Source: Fratercula arctica
Lineage: Eukaryota > Chordata > Aves > Charadriiformes > Alcidae
NCBI GenBank assembly: GCA_947846985.1
Contig: CANTUZ010000003.1
Location: forward strand, 56,182,096 to 56,246,095
Reading direction: 5' to 3'
Length of the DNA: 64,000 bases
Shown: positions 12,701 to 27,400 of the stretch, one piece after another
How positions within the stretch are numbered: position 1 is the first letter of the stretch
Layout: each line of letters starts with the position of its first letter
The notes under the pieces: generated by a model
The model's input: the letters and a program-made list of their open reading frames with translations, nothing else
Databases searched by the model: none
Told to the model about the DNA's origin: nothing
Translations under genes and position numbers: made by a program

Positions 12701-13829
12701 TTCAGCATTTGTTAAAAAGGATTTCTTGACTGAAGCATCATGAGCATGCAGCGATCTCTGCTAACCTTTATGGCCCTGTGTTTTAAAACCATGTTTCTAA
12801 AAATTAATGTAGCAGACCAACTGCACTTCCTCAACCACCTCACCAAGGACAAGCGAAGACCATGACATTGTGGGTGTGCATAAAGATTTATCAGCTTAAA
12901 GTATCAAACCCTCACATTTCCTGACAGCAAAGGGACTAACAAATGATTTTCAAAAATCTTCAGAGCAGACAATGATAAATAGGATAACCGAACCCGCTCT
13001 GCACCTTTCCTACCTGGTAGCATAGACAAGCCAAAGCTTCATTCTGAACCATACCTGCAGCATCAGGGTGAAACTTGCAAAAAGGAAATGAACGCACAGC
13101 TCTTTATGTGTGCTCCTTTATTAGGTTGCCTTGGCATTGGGAGTGGGAACACAACTGAGAAACATCTTCTCTCTGTCAGTGATTCGCCAGTTCTTACGAC
13201 AACTCCAGCTATTATTGGTATTTGCTAGGGCTTTTGTAGGAGGCCACACGTACGTTGCCTGACGTCCCTGAGCACAGCGGTGAAAAGGAGCTTCGTGAAT
13301 GTGGTTGTTTGTCCAGACTGAGTTATTGATTGTTCCTGCCTGAATGCTAGCTTTCTGTGGGCAATGGGGTTAAGCTTTGCTGCAGGACATCTAGAACTTC
13401 TGCATAGGTATCTTTTTAACTTCAAATCAATGGCTTCATCACCTGAAGGAAATGTCAGACTAACTGTTAATGCCTGCTAGTAATTTATGTAGCAAAACCT
13501 AGATGGATCATTCCCTTCAATTTTGTTACAAAAATAAACAGGAGAAATACAGCTGCTATGGGTAGATTGATGGAACACAAACGATCAATGTACACATTTA
13601 TTTTTCTCAGAACACTCTGTGAAAAATGGGTGTCACTATTTTGAAAGTACACTGCAATTATTGTATAGACAGACCTTACCTGGACCTCACCATAGAATTA
13701 TTTTATTATTTTCAAGAAGTAACAAGTAATAGGAAAACTTTTTTTTTTTTTTTTCTTTTTTTAAAATAAGCACAATCCTTAGAGCACTTTGAACTTAGTA
13801 GTAGTTCTTGTATGGAAAAAAGACTAGTT
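9791..13829. other. AT-rich non-coding sequence with (TG)7 and poly-T
   Basis: No gene or interspersed repeat recognised in 4 kb. A (TG)7 microsatellite lies at 10365-10378, and T16 followed by C and T7 at 13739-13762. Open frames up to 76 codons have no recognisable motif. Confidence 0.6.
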
Positions 13830-14352
13830 TGTATTAGAATTTTACTCAGCACTGGTCACACCATACCTGGAAAGCTGTTTCCAGTTCTGCGTTCCACAGT
13901 ACAAGAGAGACATGGACATACTGGACACAGTCCAATAAAGGGCCACAAATATGATGAAGGGATTGGAGCATCTCTCCTATGAGGAAAAGCTGAGACAATG
14001 GGACTGCCAGCCCAGAGAAGAGCAGACTCAGGGGAGATGTCATCAATGTGTGGGAGGGAATGAAGAAAAGGGGTCCAGAGTCTTAGTAGTTCCCAGTGAA
14101 AGGACAAAAGGCAACGGTCTCAAATTAAAAACCAGGAAATTCAGTCTGAACACAAGAAAATACTTTTTTACTGTGAGGGTAGTTGAACACTGGAAAAGGC
14201 TGCCTGGAGACGCGGTGAAGTCTCCATCCTTGGAGGTATTAAAACTCTGACTGGGCATGGCCCTGATCAACCTGCTGCAGGTGACCCTTCCTGAGCAGGA
14301 GGCTGGACCAGATGTTCTCCAGAGGGGCCTTCCCACGCAGCCACTCTGTGAT
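13830..14352 (+). mobile_element. Old, diverged CR1 fragment
   Basis: A 5'-truncated CR1, clearly more diverged than the others. Recognisable coding blocks, translated in pieces, are a TPYLESCFQF-like block (about 13856-13885), GLEHLSYEEKLRQ (about 13960-13998), a block equivalent to RTKGNGLKL (about 14103-14128), and EHWKRLPGDAVKSPSLEVLK (about 14185-14243). The frame is broken by a stop (TAA at about 13936), by sequence loss after 'LRQWDCQP', and by other changes. The 3' part includes 'GGCTGGACCAGATG', then fades at about 14352 in a 'CTCTGTGAT' motif of the older CR1 3'-end type. Open frame 13951-14250 is a remnant of ORF2, not a gene. Confidence 0.85.
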
Positions 14353-16924
14353 ATCCATAACTCAGTATCCCAAAAGGAAAAGCAAGCAGAAGTGTGGATC
14401 AGGATCCCTTTCCATTTGGTCATTGCTATCTCCTGTAGTCTTTTAGGGCTGCTAACAGACTAGCAACAAATCCTTTGTCATTGTTTCATGTATTTAAGCC
14501 CCTTTTTTGGAGAGTTTCCCCTGAAGTATGAATATAAAGCACAAGCAGACAAGTCATGGCTGATTAAGGATTTTGAAGGTTCACAGGAACTGATCACTAT
14601 TTTGACACTGCATTGGGATATCCAGGCTGCATTAAGACATTTCTTGAAGGAAGACAATGCTATACTGCCACTACTTTTGGCCTAATATGACTTATACTTT
14701 TACAAGCTTGTGACTATCCTTGGTTATCCCTCTTCTGAAGACAATTCAAAGGCTATTAGGTAGACTCTCAGTTCCTAATCGTTTTGATATGAACTTAGCA
14801 CTGTAGGTGTCTGATTGACTGCTGGTATGGCTCCCCATATGTCACAGTGCATTTTCCTGGCTAAATTGTTTCAAAAGATGACTGTCAGTTGGCATTAAAA
14901 TCCACCTGGCACATTTTGAACAACAGACTGGCCAAAGACTGACAAAAGATTTATGTCATTGGTGAGATTAACAGTACGAAGAACAGATATATCTCTGGTT
15001 GGGGTTTTCAAAAAATACATAATCTCCCATTATTATAAATATTGGCACAAATATTACTCAAAGGAAAGGGGTAAAAGAAGAACACAATTTTCTGAAAAAA
15101 TACATTTAAGAGAAAAAAGGGGGAACACTGCATTCTGTTTATATCTAGCCCCCATTAGACACGGTTCTTCTGAACACTCATTAATCCAATAGCAAATAGC
15201 CTTGAAACACATGAAAAACGCCTTCCGCCAGGATGCCTAAAAACTCTTGACAATAGATAAACAGTTGTCTCTGCACACTGAACTGCATGAGCAATAATTT
15301 AACTGTCTCAGTTATTCATCTGCTGTTGCTTGTTTCTTGTCTGATGACTGGACTGCAAGCTTTCTGGAGCAGGACTAATTTATATGTTGTGCCTCAATAT
15401 AATGCTAACAGTTCCTGGTGCTGATCCAGACCCGGTATCTCTAGTTTACTACACTAACATAAATAATAAACTCCTAATTAATAATTGCCTAGAGGAAAAT
15501 CTTCCTCTTTCCTGTGCCAGTTGGAGAGATGCATCTAAATAGAACTAACAAAAAAACAGGTCGGGAGCAGAGTCACAGACAAGTAGCAACAGTGTTAAGG
15601 TAACAGCAAAAGCCAGACTTGAATGGACAAGTTTGCTTTAAAACATCAAGGAATTCAAACTTCACACTCAAGTACATAACATATTTTCTGAATATACCTC
15701 TTCCCTCCCTCAGTCACTCTATCCCCATTCCCAATTAAAAGCAAAAAAAGCACCAGAAATACTCATTTAATAAGCATTGAATGCCTATCTCTGTTGCCAT
15801 CTCCAGAAGGAGGTGCATTTTAAAATCAGAACTTTAAAACAAGGCCACATTTTGGTCAGAGAGTTATTCTTTAACCTCACTTTAGGGGGGCATTCTTCTG
15901 CCTGGATCCAAAAACATATGGGCACTGAGTCATTCTGTTTCCTTTTTCATCCACTGAGCCCAAATAGAGCAGGATAAATTTCATTGCCCTCAGTATGCCC
16001 TCATAACACTTCCAGCTTTGCATTAGGACTGTGATTATAATCAGATCTCATTCTTCAGGGCTTCAGCTGATCAGCTGTAAGAGTCAGGGCCATAATTTGA
16101 CTTGTAAATTCTCTTCTTCCTCTTCACATGCATCTTTTCTTTTGAAGCACTGGCAATTGACTGCAGCTGGCTATTAAGTAAGGGGTACCCATACTTCGAG
16201 GTGGCACAGTGCTTGAAGGTGCTTGACTGATGTCTCTGATTAGGCACTCAAAGTCATTCCCATAACACAGCTTAATATCAGGAAGGAATTATTAAAAAAA
16301 AACCCTGCAAGACCTCCAGGGGAGTTATTTATTCAAGGTTGATCAAATAGAATTCTTTGGCAGATTAAAATTTGACGAGATGGACACTTACATAACTGAT
16401 GTAATGCCAAGGCAGTTGTGGAAAGAGTTGTTTTGGGGATTTCTGGTTTAGCTTTGAATTCCTTTCCTGAAATGTTCCATTTTTTTTATGTTAAGTAACC
16501 TTCAAGCAGGCAACATCTGAACATTTTACTTTGGTAAATGTTTGCTTTGGTACTCAGGTTTCCCTGGCATTGTGTGACCAGACTACCTATCACAGATGAC
16601 TATGTTGTGCTTCACGAAGTATGCCTATACGTCAGCCTGTTGAGGTACTGTGCTATGCTCCCCTGCTGGTACTCTGAAATGCTGAAACTATTCTCGGGCT
16701 GGAGTTAAAATCTCTCTTTTCAACAGTAGATACAGATAGATTTTTGAGTCATGGACAGACAGATCACATAAATTAAGTATTTTTTAGTAATCTGTTGTAT
16801 GATGCTGAGGGAATGGTAATGGATATTTCACATGGTTCGTGACATGTTTCCAATGCTGTGATCTCAGAAACAGTTATGCAACAACTGGTCAAGTTTTCTG
16901 AGATTGCAGCTCCTCCACCGCAGT

Positions 16925-16961
16925 TACTCTAAAAACTAGCTAATACTCTAAAACTAGCTAA
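16925..16961. repeat. Imperfect 19/18-bp tandem duplication
   Basis: Two adjacent copies of a unit beginning TACTCTAAAA and containing ACTAGCTAA. They differ by one A in the A-run. Confidence 0.85.
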
Positions 16962-19900
16962 AAGCTACACTAATGTTTTTGGTGAAGGAACCTTTTTCAT
17001 CCCTTTGCCCTACTTTGAATTCCCAAAAGAGGGGTTCCTGTTTTGAAAGTCCCAAATATAATTTCTTCCTATTTATTATCCCTTAGTACTCCATCAAAGT
17101 GTACCAGAAACCCTACAGAACTTGTTGCCTTTCAGTGGAAGAAGAAAAAAAAAAGGGTGGAGGGGAGAATACAAATTTCCTATAATTATTAGGTTTCCAC
17201 AAGTATAGATACTTATGAAAGAGATGTTAAAACAGAGATCCCAAACACACAGACTTCTGCTGTGAGTTTTTGCCTGATCATTTACTTAGATTACTCATAC
17301 AAATATTTATCTGTGCAACTGAAAACTAAGACGAAGGGAAGGCAGTTGTGCTTAATGGAGGAACCAGACTTGAAAAAGAAAGAAGCTTCTGGGCTTGCTA
17401 AAGGCTTCAGAGCATGCAGAAAGGGCAGTGAGGATTTTGGATCTTGTTGGTAATTAGAAAGTCACAAATGGATGCTGAAACTGGAGCAGCATTTGAAGTT
17501 AAAGTAAACAAATCTGGTCATAGGAGAGGGAAAGTTCTGTAGAAATGCTGGGAGATAGAGCAGATGAAGAGGTGACATGACTTTACAGAGGAGCCCCACA
17601 AATAGTTGAAAACAGTAGAAATTGAGCGAAAACTGATGCATGCACTGCTGTTGTGTTCAGGATGGAGACTAATCCTGTATAATAATGCAAGTAAGGTGCC
17701 TAGATGTCTTTGAAGGCCTCTTTCTCAGTCAGACTTAGTTAGCTCATAGATCACATGCAAAGGCAGAAGCAATTCTCAACTAGATTAGAGCACAACAAAA
17801 TAAAAATCTTTCAGCAACATAAATGGTAGCATCCTTATCAAATATGACACTTGGTAGATTGGTCCTTTTCTCATCACCAAATAAAAAACTCTAGTGAAAT
17901 CTGTGGAAGAGAAACACAAGCAGCTGTTCCCAGTTGAGAAAACAGAAAATTGCTCCAAATAATTAGGTTGAAAGACCATTGCTGATGATTCATGACAACA
18001 TCAGTAGAAATCTAACTAAATAGGTCTTTTCCACCAGAAAAAAGTTCCTATACTAATTACAGTACTCAGGCAGGTTTATAATAATGTTGAAAGTTAATGG
18101 ATGCAAAAACACTGAGAAGTTTAAATAGGATAAAGGAAATACAGTGTGATTTCTAATAAAAATGGACTTATTAAGGTTCTTAAGTTTTGGGGTTTTTTTT
18201 CCCCATGGGGTTTTTTACTGATACAAAAAGTGCAGTTAGAGTAGTTTTATTGTGCTGGCAACACTGACAACTGTATATGATGTAAATTTTAGAATCTTAA
18301 AATAGCTGTTCTATGCTGAAGGGTAATTACATTACAATATGTCTTCTAATCTGGAGTTATGCTCTTTTTATAGAAACAGTTGCATCTCTTTAGCTATCCA
18401 AAAGCGATTATATTGATCTTTTTTTAATTATTTCTTATTCTTTATATCTGTCTCCTAAGTTTTCAGTTTAAGCAAACCCCAAATCTCAACAAAAACTTCA
18501 GGTCGTTGTTCATACATGCGGCAGGCAACTCCCTCAAGAGTCTCCACTGAGCACTACGCAGAGCCTGCACCCCTCAGTTAGGACCCTGAGACAGTAGACT
18601 GGGCTCACGAATCTTTGCAACCAGTCTAGTAGGTGGTAATAAGACTGTCTTATCAAGTTTGCCCTTCATATTGATTATTTAATGGTGCTATATGTTACAT
18701 TTGCTTTTGTAAGTTCCTGTCCGATTCTGACTGCTTCTGCTACAATATGCAAACTGGGGGCAATGCCTTAAAATTCCCTCCTGTAAAGGTTAAATGGAAA
18801 AAAAAAAAATCATGTTTGGCTCTGGCTTTACCTAAGTGAAATCTGCGAGGAGCTGTATTTAGGAAAGCCTCTTTGGATTTATTGCACCATGCACTACTTT
18901 CATAAATAAATGAACTGCTGAGAATACATATGGGTTTCAGAGGTATGAGCCAGGCCCTCATGTCCACACTCCAGAGAACTGCAGCCTCTGTACCCCTGAA
19001 ATCACTTTTATTGAAGTTTCCTGCTGCATTTCCCAAGCTCATATTTTTGTCTTAAACAAGTAGATTTGGTTTCTCTAGTCATCACAGAATTCATTACGAC
19101 TTACAGAGAGAAATTTGGAGGCGACTTTCCTTATGGGTTTTGTTATTAATTTTGCTAAGAATATATTCAGGTATAAACCAGGCATCCTGCATCAGTGGGA
19201 TCTCCCCAGGCTCTGTGCCTGCTCAGAAGGGGCTCCACAAAGCAGCTTGCTCTTATCTGAGTGCTTTGGAAAGTCCTCCTTTATGTAGGAAGTTCCTCTG
19301 GACACCTTTAAGGTGCACAGCACACACCACACTGAAGACTTGGACTGGAGACTTCTCCTACCAGATCCAGGAAGGAAGGATTCTTCCTGGCCAAAAAAGA
19401 AAAAACTTTTTACAGTCTCCTGAACCCTTTCCCTCTCATCTGTTGAACTGCCACAGCTGCCTGGATTTTTCCTATTGCCCAGGAACAGACCTCTGATGAT
19501 GATGGTTGCTAAATTGATCAGCAAAGGAAAACAGGACAACACACCTTGGAAGATGGCCTTTTCTCATGGCTCACAAGCATGTAATGAACCCTGCCTGACC
19601 TCAGCCTCTGAGGTTTATACCTGTGTTGTTTTTATAGCAATCTACCTCCAGGCAGTCAAGAAATTTACTGTACAGAAAAAGCAGAAGGAAGCCCTTGGAG
19701 CTCCAGCCCTGATTTTGCGTTCACTACTGAGAAGTGTTAGTGTATGTGTTTGCTCATAAATAAGATAACATTTTTGGGTGAAAGTCATGCACAGATGTTT
19801 TATAGATAGCAAGATGTCCACTGGCATGAAAAATAACAATGATAGTCATCTTCCTGAACAAGCTTCATTTGAGTTCCTCCTTAAATTATGCTGAAACTCT

Positions 19901-21354
19901 TACATTATGCAATATTCCTGATACCTGCACCAAGCTGGGATTAGGCTCCTTTGTGCTCTGAAGCAAGTTTAGATGTTTTAACCGTGATGAACGCTGTTCC
20001 TGTTGAAGTCAGCAGGAGTTTTTCCATCGATTTCAGCCACAATTATGCAGGTCTGCCAATGAAGAAAGAGAGATGAGGAATCCTGGACTCCCAGTCAGCT
20101 GCTGCTTCGTAAAATCTGAGACGGCAGCACCGGGATGTGGTGGTGTGAAATGACCACTATGAGTATGCCACAGGAAGGGGTGCGGGAAGTTACTGACTTG
20201 CATTTCTCTGTGAAACAGTGAATAATTTAAATTAGCAAATAACTTCCATTCTTCTGGTCATGAGCTGCAGAAAAACTGACCACATTCAGCTATAGGGCAC
20301 TCAGGAGAGCAAGAATAGAGTATTTAATAAAACCCCGGGGTTATGTCTGCTAAGTGCTTTATATTCTATACCACTCCTCTGAGGATGACAAAAGGCTGTT
20401 TTCCTAACTTTTTAAAATTATTTCCTGCTCTAGACCAGACTCAGAGTTAGCACAAGAGGCCTGGTAGCAAAGCAGACTAGGGAAATCAAGTGTTCGTCAT
20501 TACCCCTCATGCCATTTTTCCAACAGTCAAGGGAGTTTTGTCTTCTGATAGCACCACATTTTGTGGAAATAAGTACTAAACAAAATATTCTGTCAGATTC
20601 TTCATGTTTTGGGAGTAAGTTTTTTCTTATCTTCTTAATCTTTACCTTTCAAATCTTACATTTTATAGTAAAAATAGCAAATTATGTGTTTGTTTATAAA
20701 GTTCATGGTATAATTAGAACTGGTCCTACAAAAAGTCTGGTTGGAAGGAAGAAATTATCTGACTCATGTCAAATGTCCAATAGCAGGCAGTAAACCTGAA
20801 GAGAAATGGGACTACTTTAAATTAAGACAGTAGAGCAATTTTTGTCCTTGATCTGTGTTTCCTGGCTCCAGCATTTTCCTCAAAAGGGTAGCTATTTTAA
20901 AGCTATTTTAATCCAAATGCTTTCTGGATCCCTTTTTGTTGGAGGAAACAACTACAACATGGTCTGAGAAACATTACAAGGTACCATTGCAATATATCAA
21001 CAGAATCGCACATTTATGTAATTTACCTCAGTAAAGCGAATCCACTTTTCTAAAGTTCTTTTAGTGGTAATGCTCTTAATCATATTATTGGCAGGGCTGC
21101 TAGCACTGCCTATTCTCATTACTCACCAAGATCCTGTTTTCAATGGGATGGGTCTTTTCTAAAATTGAACCATTTGGGCTGAAATATTCTCTGCCAGCAG
21201 ACTGCCTCAGCATGAGTTGGTGATTATCGTAAAGTAGTGCTGATGACCATAATTTCAACCAATATCCTTCAGGCATTTCCAAGAAGGAAGATGGGGAAAA
21301 AATGTACCTCCATCTTAAAATCTCTGCTGATACTTTTTTCTTTTTCATTTCTTC

Positions 21355-21378
21355 TTTTTTTTTTTTTTTTTTTTTTTT
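21355..21378. repeat. T24 homopolymer
   Basis: Twenty-four T, interrupted by one C and followed by six more T. It lies in a T-rich, pyrimidine-rich stretch from about 21335. Confidence 0.9.
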
Positions 21379-22546
21379 CTTTTTTTCCCTATTTGAAAGG
21401 CCCACTCTTTGGGGCAGGAATTGAAATTAGGCAGAAAAACCTCTGGAATTATATGACTTGTGCAGATTTCATGGAAATTTGCCTGCATTTGGCCTAACCT
21501 AAGCCCCCTAAAAATGTCAGTTTTGATTAGGAGCTGTGAACTGTTCTATGTTACTATGTTGTTTTGGGGGGGTGGTGTGCTGTTGGTTTTTTTAAATAAT
21601 AATAGCCTCTCTCCTCCAGGTCCTTACTTCTCATATCATATAGCAATGTTTAGGTATACATCTGCTAGCAGCTATGGAAATTTATCTGCTCTACCTGTTC
21701 TGCTGCTCCTTTCCTCTGCTGGTTTTGCAATTTTCCTGAAGGCTTTAAAACTGATGTATGGACATACAGTGTTTGAAACTCATTGTACTTTAATTTCCAT
21801 TGCTACTTGCATTCAGAGTAATTAACCTATCTTCCAATTAATTAGAAGTCTGTTCATAATTTTAAGATAAACTTTGTGAAGAAGCAGAACTATTTTATCC
21901 AGAAAAATACTGTCTCTCAAGTGTGTGTCTTCTCCTGAAATGTAAACATGCAAAAGAATAAAACCTAATTGGCCAAGACTGTAGGTGAATATTTCAAAGG
22001 TTACTTTGCTTTAATTTGTCTCTTCTTCACAAACATGAGCCATGAATTACATGTACAAGAATGGTAATATAATACAATTGCTCTCAAAAAATTTAGGACA
22101 GCTAGGAGTAGTACATTTCATGTCTTTCACATGTTAGTGCTTAAAACAAAAGACCTAGTGTGCTTTTAAAAGAAAGAACATGTGGGAGGGGATGGAAACT
22201 GGGGAAAACAAATCTACCTACACATTTCTTTTTAATTTAAAGCATCAGTTGAAAGCTTTCATGGGATTTGAGGAACTATTGTCCCAAAATTACTGACACA
22301 AATTTATACTTAATTTCATTATATCATTTACCATCTGTGGACCTCAAAGCAATTCAAAGACATTAATCAAGCATACCTTACATAAAACACTTTGTTTTGC
22401 AAAAATGATTACATCTATATTCTAGATGATGAAATGGAGGAGGTTAGGTATACCCAAAGCAACACATAAAATGCATTGAACACTTGCAGCTCTTCTCTGC
22501 TAGCAAATGCTTTCATGGTCAAGCCCAAACAAACGACACTGAAGAG

Positions 22547-22584
22547 GAGATATAATGGGGCAGTGGAGACATAATGGGGCAGTG
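22547..22584. repeat. 19-bp tandem duplication
   Basis: Two adjacent 19-bp units containing ATAATGGGGCAGTG. They differ at one position (GAGAT versus GAGAC), so 18 of 19 match. Confidence 0.9.
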
Positions 22585-24419
22585 GAAGGGAGCGGTTGCC
22601 TTGCGGGTTTGTTTGGGAGATGACCGTGACATTGACTTGGAGAGACAAACGCCGGGGCCACTCTGTGGACAGGTTTAGAGGTCACCGTGACCTCGTACAG
22701 TGTAGGATTAAAACCTTGCCACTAGATAGCAGTATTGCTTATCTCTCGAGTTTACTCCAAGAACCCTGTCTTCTCTAGGTCCTTCCTCTGGCAAAGTAAA
22801 TTCAGTTGGCTCCCTGATCGTTGTACTGCTTTAGGTTGTCTGTTTAACTTACACAGAAGATGAATTGAAGGGGTAGACAGTCACCAAAGTGACCTAGAGT
22901 GATTTTTTTGTAGGTCATCTTTTGCGTAGTAGCTCCTGAATATTGAATGAGAAGGCATGCAAACTGTGCACTCAAAATTATACAGATGCCAATGTAAACA
23001 CAGACATGTAGTGTCAACTGTCAAACCTTTCTATAAATTCTTTTAACAAACTTATTCGCTCTCTATGTTTATACAGGTCTGTATGCACACATATAGATTT
23101 AAAGCTGAATCTCTAATTTTAGGAAGCTTTAAGGTTCAAGCTTATTTAGGCTTTAATCTTCACAAAAATGTTTTGGTTTTATTTTTATCTCTATAGGTGT
23201 CTACCATTTGAGCTTCACCAGTAGAAATCTTAGTAAGAGATTTGAGAAGAAGATAGCGAATATAAATATTTGCCAGTTGCTTTTTATTACTACCTTTGGT
23301 AAAATCAGTAAAGATGTTGTGTTTCACTGGTAGTTGGACTTCTAGTAATCTGATAATCACATGGCTTCCTTTTTGCAGAAGATACCAGTTGAAACTTTCT
23401 GAAGATGCTGCATTTTCTTCTAAAAAGATCCTACCTATAGACTAAGCATAGATTTTGATTTTCTTAGTTGCTAAAATTAATATTTATTTCAGTTCATTTC
23501 ATTAAAAAGATTCTCGGTCTCTTAGATAGTTTTACTATGTCTACCAAACATACATGACAATATTTGGAGTCTGTAATAGTGACTAGGCAATATTTTAAAG
23601 GTTTCAAAAACACATGGTACTTTTTTTAAGATGATACAGTATAGCTCCCTTTTTCTTTTATACATTTCTGCATACATGTTTTCCACTGTATTACCAGCAA
23701 TTAGTTTTTGATTGAGTCCAACTGATAGGATAGCCATTGCTGAACATCATCTCTAAAGCATCATTAAATCAGTCAGTACTGGATATCTGATATAGAATAA
23801 AAATGAGCTGAAATAAAGAAGAGCCTCTCTCGTAAAGGCAAAGTATTGTATATGGCAATATCACATGTGCAGGTAGAAATGGATCTTAAAATATTCAATA
23901 AGATTTCCTATTTTCTCTCAAGATTGGTTTTGCTGATTTGGACAGTTTTACATCCTAATGTTCACATGCACCTGTAGTATTTTGAATGAACGTTAATAGC
24001 TTTGTATGTACAGAGACCAGCTCCAAACATGAAGCTGTTCAAATTCATGAACAGATATTTGAATGGTCTTGAGAAACACACAATAGGTATTTCCTAGACA
24101 ATTCTTTCATTATTTTTACGTAGTTAGGAAATACCTTTGTAAATTGAATGTTTAAAGTTAGAAATGGCAGACAGAATTTATAAAGCCAGGAAGTCATAAT
24201 GCAGAAGGAAAATTCCAAAAGTCACGAGTCATTTAACATCAAAAATTACATGTGACATTTTCAAGGGATCTTTTCAGAGAAAAAAGAAAAAAAGGATGAG
24301 TTTTCTGCTCTCTCAAGAGTTATCATAGGTAAATATGACTCTTTATCTTTTTTTCCTGAGAAATCTTATGGAGCTTTTATCCATTATAAATCCATTTAGT
24401 ATAATAGTAAAGATTACAA

Positions 24420-24439
24420 TTTTTTTTTTTTTTTTTTTT
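24420..24439. repeat. T20 homopolymer
   Basis: Twenty uninterrupted T in AT-rich sequence. Confidence 0.9.
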
Positions 24440-27400
24440 ATCTCGTCTCTTCCACTGGATGCCTCAGAGGTTTTTCAATCAACAAGTCAATTACTCTAAT
24501 AAAACCAAAGTGAGATAATACCCATGTAATAACAGGGCTTGGAATAGCACATTTTGAAATGAAGTAGATTCAAGTAAGAAAACGGCATTACAATACATTT
24601 AATTAAAAATTCTATTCATGTTTTATTTTGTTATTAAATATAAGGCTCTTATCCATATGCTGTGAAAGAGTACTGCATTGTGCAAAAAACATGCTTCAAA
24701 ACCATTTCCAATGTAAAACTTCTCAGAGCTGAAAATATCTGTTACACAATTCTACTCATTGCTGCCTGCTTCTAGCTGGAACTGTGGGGTAAAAGGGTTA
24801 AAAACAGACATCAGGATCATTTGCAGTAGAATATTGTATGTCGTTGGCTGCCCCAAAATGAAAAAAATCAATACTAGTGTCTTCCCTTTATAAGAAGTAT
24901 CTGATCAATGAACAGTGGAGCTTTCTTCTGTTATTATGTTTCAATAGATATTTTTATTTCACTTTGACAGAGAAAATATTCTTAATCTGAAGAATTGAGT
25001 CAAGTTTTAATTTTCAGTTCAGAATCCTGAGTCCATCTTTTTCATTTTTTTTCATTACATGTGCATTTTATCAATGACAAACCCTACCAGGCTTCGTGAT
25101 AACTGTGAGGTTGGCCTGTTTGATCTTGACACTTACTGTGTTTTAACTCACTTTGTTTCTACCAAAGACTGACAGTGTCATCTGATGACTCAATGGGAAT
25201 GATGTGCCACTTCAGACAGGCACATGCACCCTGCAGTATTTCAACAGAACGAGAGCTAGACTGTGGCCTATGTTTCAGTACCTCTCTTCTTCAATTCCCT
25301 TGAGGAGTGTGGGTAAAAAGCATCTCAGCACTCTTTTAAAGTACTCTTTTTCTGTCAGGTGACTGAAAAACAAGTTAGAGAACATAAGGCTGAGTACCAG
25401 AGAAGCTGAAAGATGCAGAAACTTTATTTCTGATTTACATAATTTCCTGCAAGTAGGGTTTGTGTTATCCCACAGTTCATGCCCAAAGATGCATCTGAGA
25501 GTGAGGACGCCAAAACAAAATGCTTAAATTACCTACAGAAATTGGTTTAGCCACTATGTCCTCAGCAACAGTCATGTAAAAAGTTTTGGGCTGATGGGAA
25601 ATATCACTGCATTCTAACCTCACAGTATCCTGTAACATTGTGGATGTATTTTGACTGAGCCCCTGAAGGAGCTGCAGTTTCCCATAGCATGCCCTCTTGG
25701 TGTTTAGCCATTGGAACTAGGAAGGCAATGGTCATCATCTGACAGCTGTGTAGCTAATTGTGACAGCACTTACCACACTCTGCAATAGCCCTAACCTGTG
25801 GATGAGCACTCCGCACTGCCTCGTGGCTTCTGTCTCTTGATACACGTTCTGCTGTGTGAAAAGTGATGATACGCTTGTACCAGCCCTAGCTCTGGTACAC
25901 CACCACGCTCTGCAGAGACAGTGACCCACCAGAGGATATGAAGATTTTGCCAGGGTTGTCTGTGGATCTACAGGCCTCACAAATGATAGTCCTTCTCTGT
26001 CCTTTATTTCTTCTCTTCCTTCAACCACATGAGATGAACCCTATTGCAGGCCATACCAGAGCATTCAGAGCTCAGGTACATCCCTAACTCAGGATGGTGC
26101 CAGGAGAGTGAACCACCACGTTTATCTGTTGCCTTTAAGTGCAAAGGAATCCAGATCACTTTATAGATTGCTGCATTTTGGGGCATAGCTTGATCTGTGC
26201 CCTTCGTATAGCTCTCATTTTTTCCTGAGGAGTTTACATTTCTATGAAAACAACAAAATAGAGCCTTCTGCACAATACAGTCCCAAAGATTCAATCAACT
26301 TACACAAATTGAGGGAGCAAATTTAGAAATTAATGGTAATGTTATAGGAAATTGTCACATGGAGCAGCTCCCCACATCCTTTGGTCACATAATCTCACTG
26401 ACTTCAGCAAATACCGTCTTAAGCAGCAATGTCTTGATTGTTTTTCCACTCAGTCAGAGTGAGCAAATGACTCACAGCAGTCAGCTTGACAAACAAAATC
26501 ACGTTTTCCAGTCATGAATAATTAGTGATTAAGCTTTGATGATACATTTGTTTATCATCTTTGATTCAAGGTATGGTTTGTGCCTGTAGAGTTTAGCCTG
26601 GGATTTGTCCACGTGGTACCTCTCGCATATATCACTTTGTAAATGTGTACATAGTAATTTGCTATTTATGCTATGTGGTACTTAATTCACATTGTGTTAT
26701 TTCTGCTCTGTGCTTGGAGTACTCTTTACCTTTGGAAAAGATTAAGACTAGATACACAAACACCAATGCAAACTGAATCTTGACCAAACATTGGTGACAT
26801 TTTAGATACTCTCCTGACCAAAAAATCATGATTCATGTTATGTGAATAAAGTTAGTCCTAAAAAACATCAGAAAAAGCCTTGTTTTACTCAAACAGATGT
26901 TCACTAGCAGTTTCTCTCTATTCTCTTTTAACTGACTTTTGACCAAAAAAAATTATCTTTGAAGATGAAAACATTTGATTTTTTACAGAACATGTGACTT
27001 GTACTTCCAGACAATTTCAAGAGGTAAATGCAAATTTTCTTTATTTTAATAATTTTCTTTATAGAGCCCAATCTCTTCTACTTCTTACTCATCACTATTT
27101 TCAGGACATACAAATAAAATTTGAATATTTATGTATTGTCACTTGAAATTAGCTTTTCTCAGCTATTACTTCACAGTCATAATGAGATGATAATGCGTCT
27201 TTGTATAATTCAAGAGCTAGCTGGATGCTTCTTGTCCTTGCTGCAGTAGCCTGATATTAATTCAGTCATTTCTTTTGATGTGAGGAGAGCTGTATTTGTT
27301 ATTTGTTAATTTATTCTATGTGACTTGTCTGTTGTGACATAGCAAGTTTGGATGACTGCTACTTCAAAATGAATGTGGTGTACTCTCATATCATTTGCCC

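Larger units (their letters stand above)
14353..22546. other. Non-coding sequence; small repeats only
   Basis: No gene recognised in 8 kb. Notable small structures are an imperfect 19-bp tandem duplication at 16925-16961, a 12-bp palindrome at 20331-20342 and T24 at 21355-21378. Overlapping opposite-strand frames of 118 and 116 codons at 19140-19542 lie in a slightly GC-richer patch. They show no domain, signal peptide or splice context that would make a gene case. Confidence 0.6.

Noticed and set aside
19140..19542. Overlapping 118- and 116-codon frames on opposite strands
   Set aside because: Open frames on both strands of a slightly GC-richer patch are expected by chance. Neither has a known motif.
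21460..21825. 121-codon plus-strand frame with a hydrophobic stretch
   Set aside because: The apparent membrane segment comes from T-rich sequence, with no family resemblance and no gene context.
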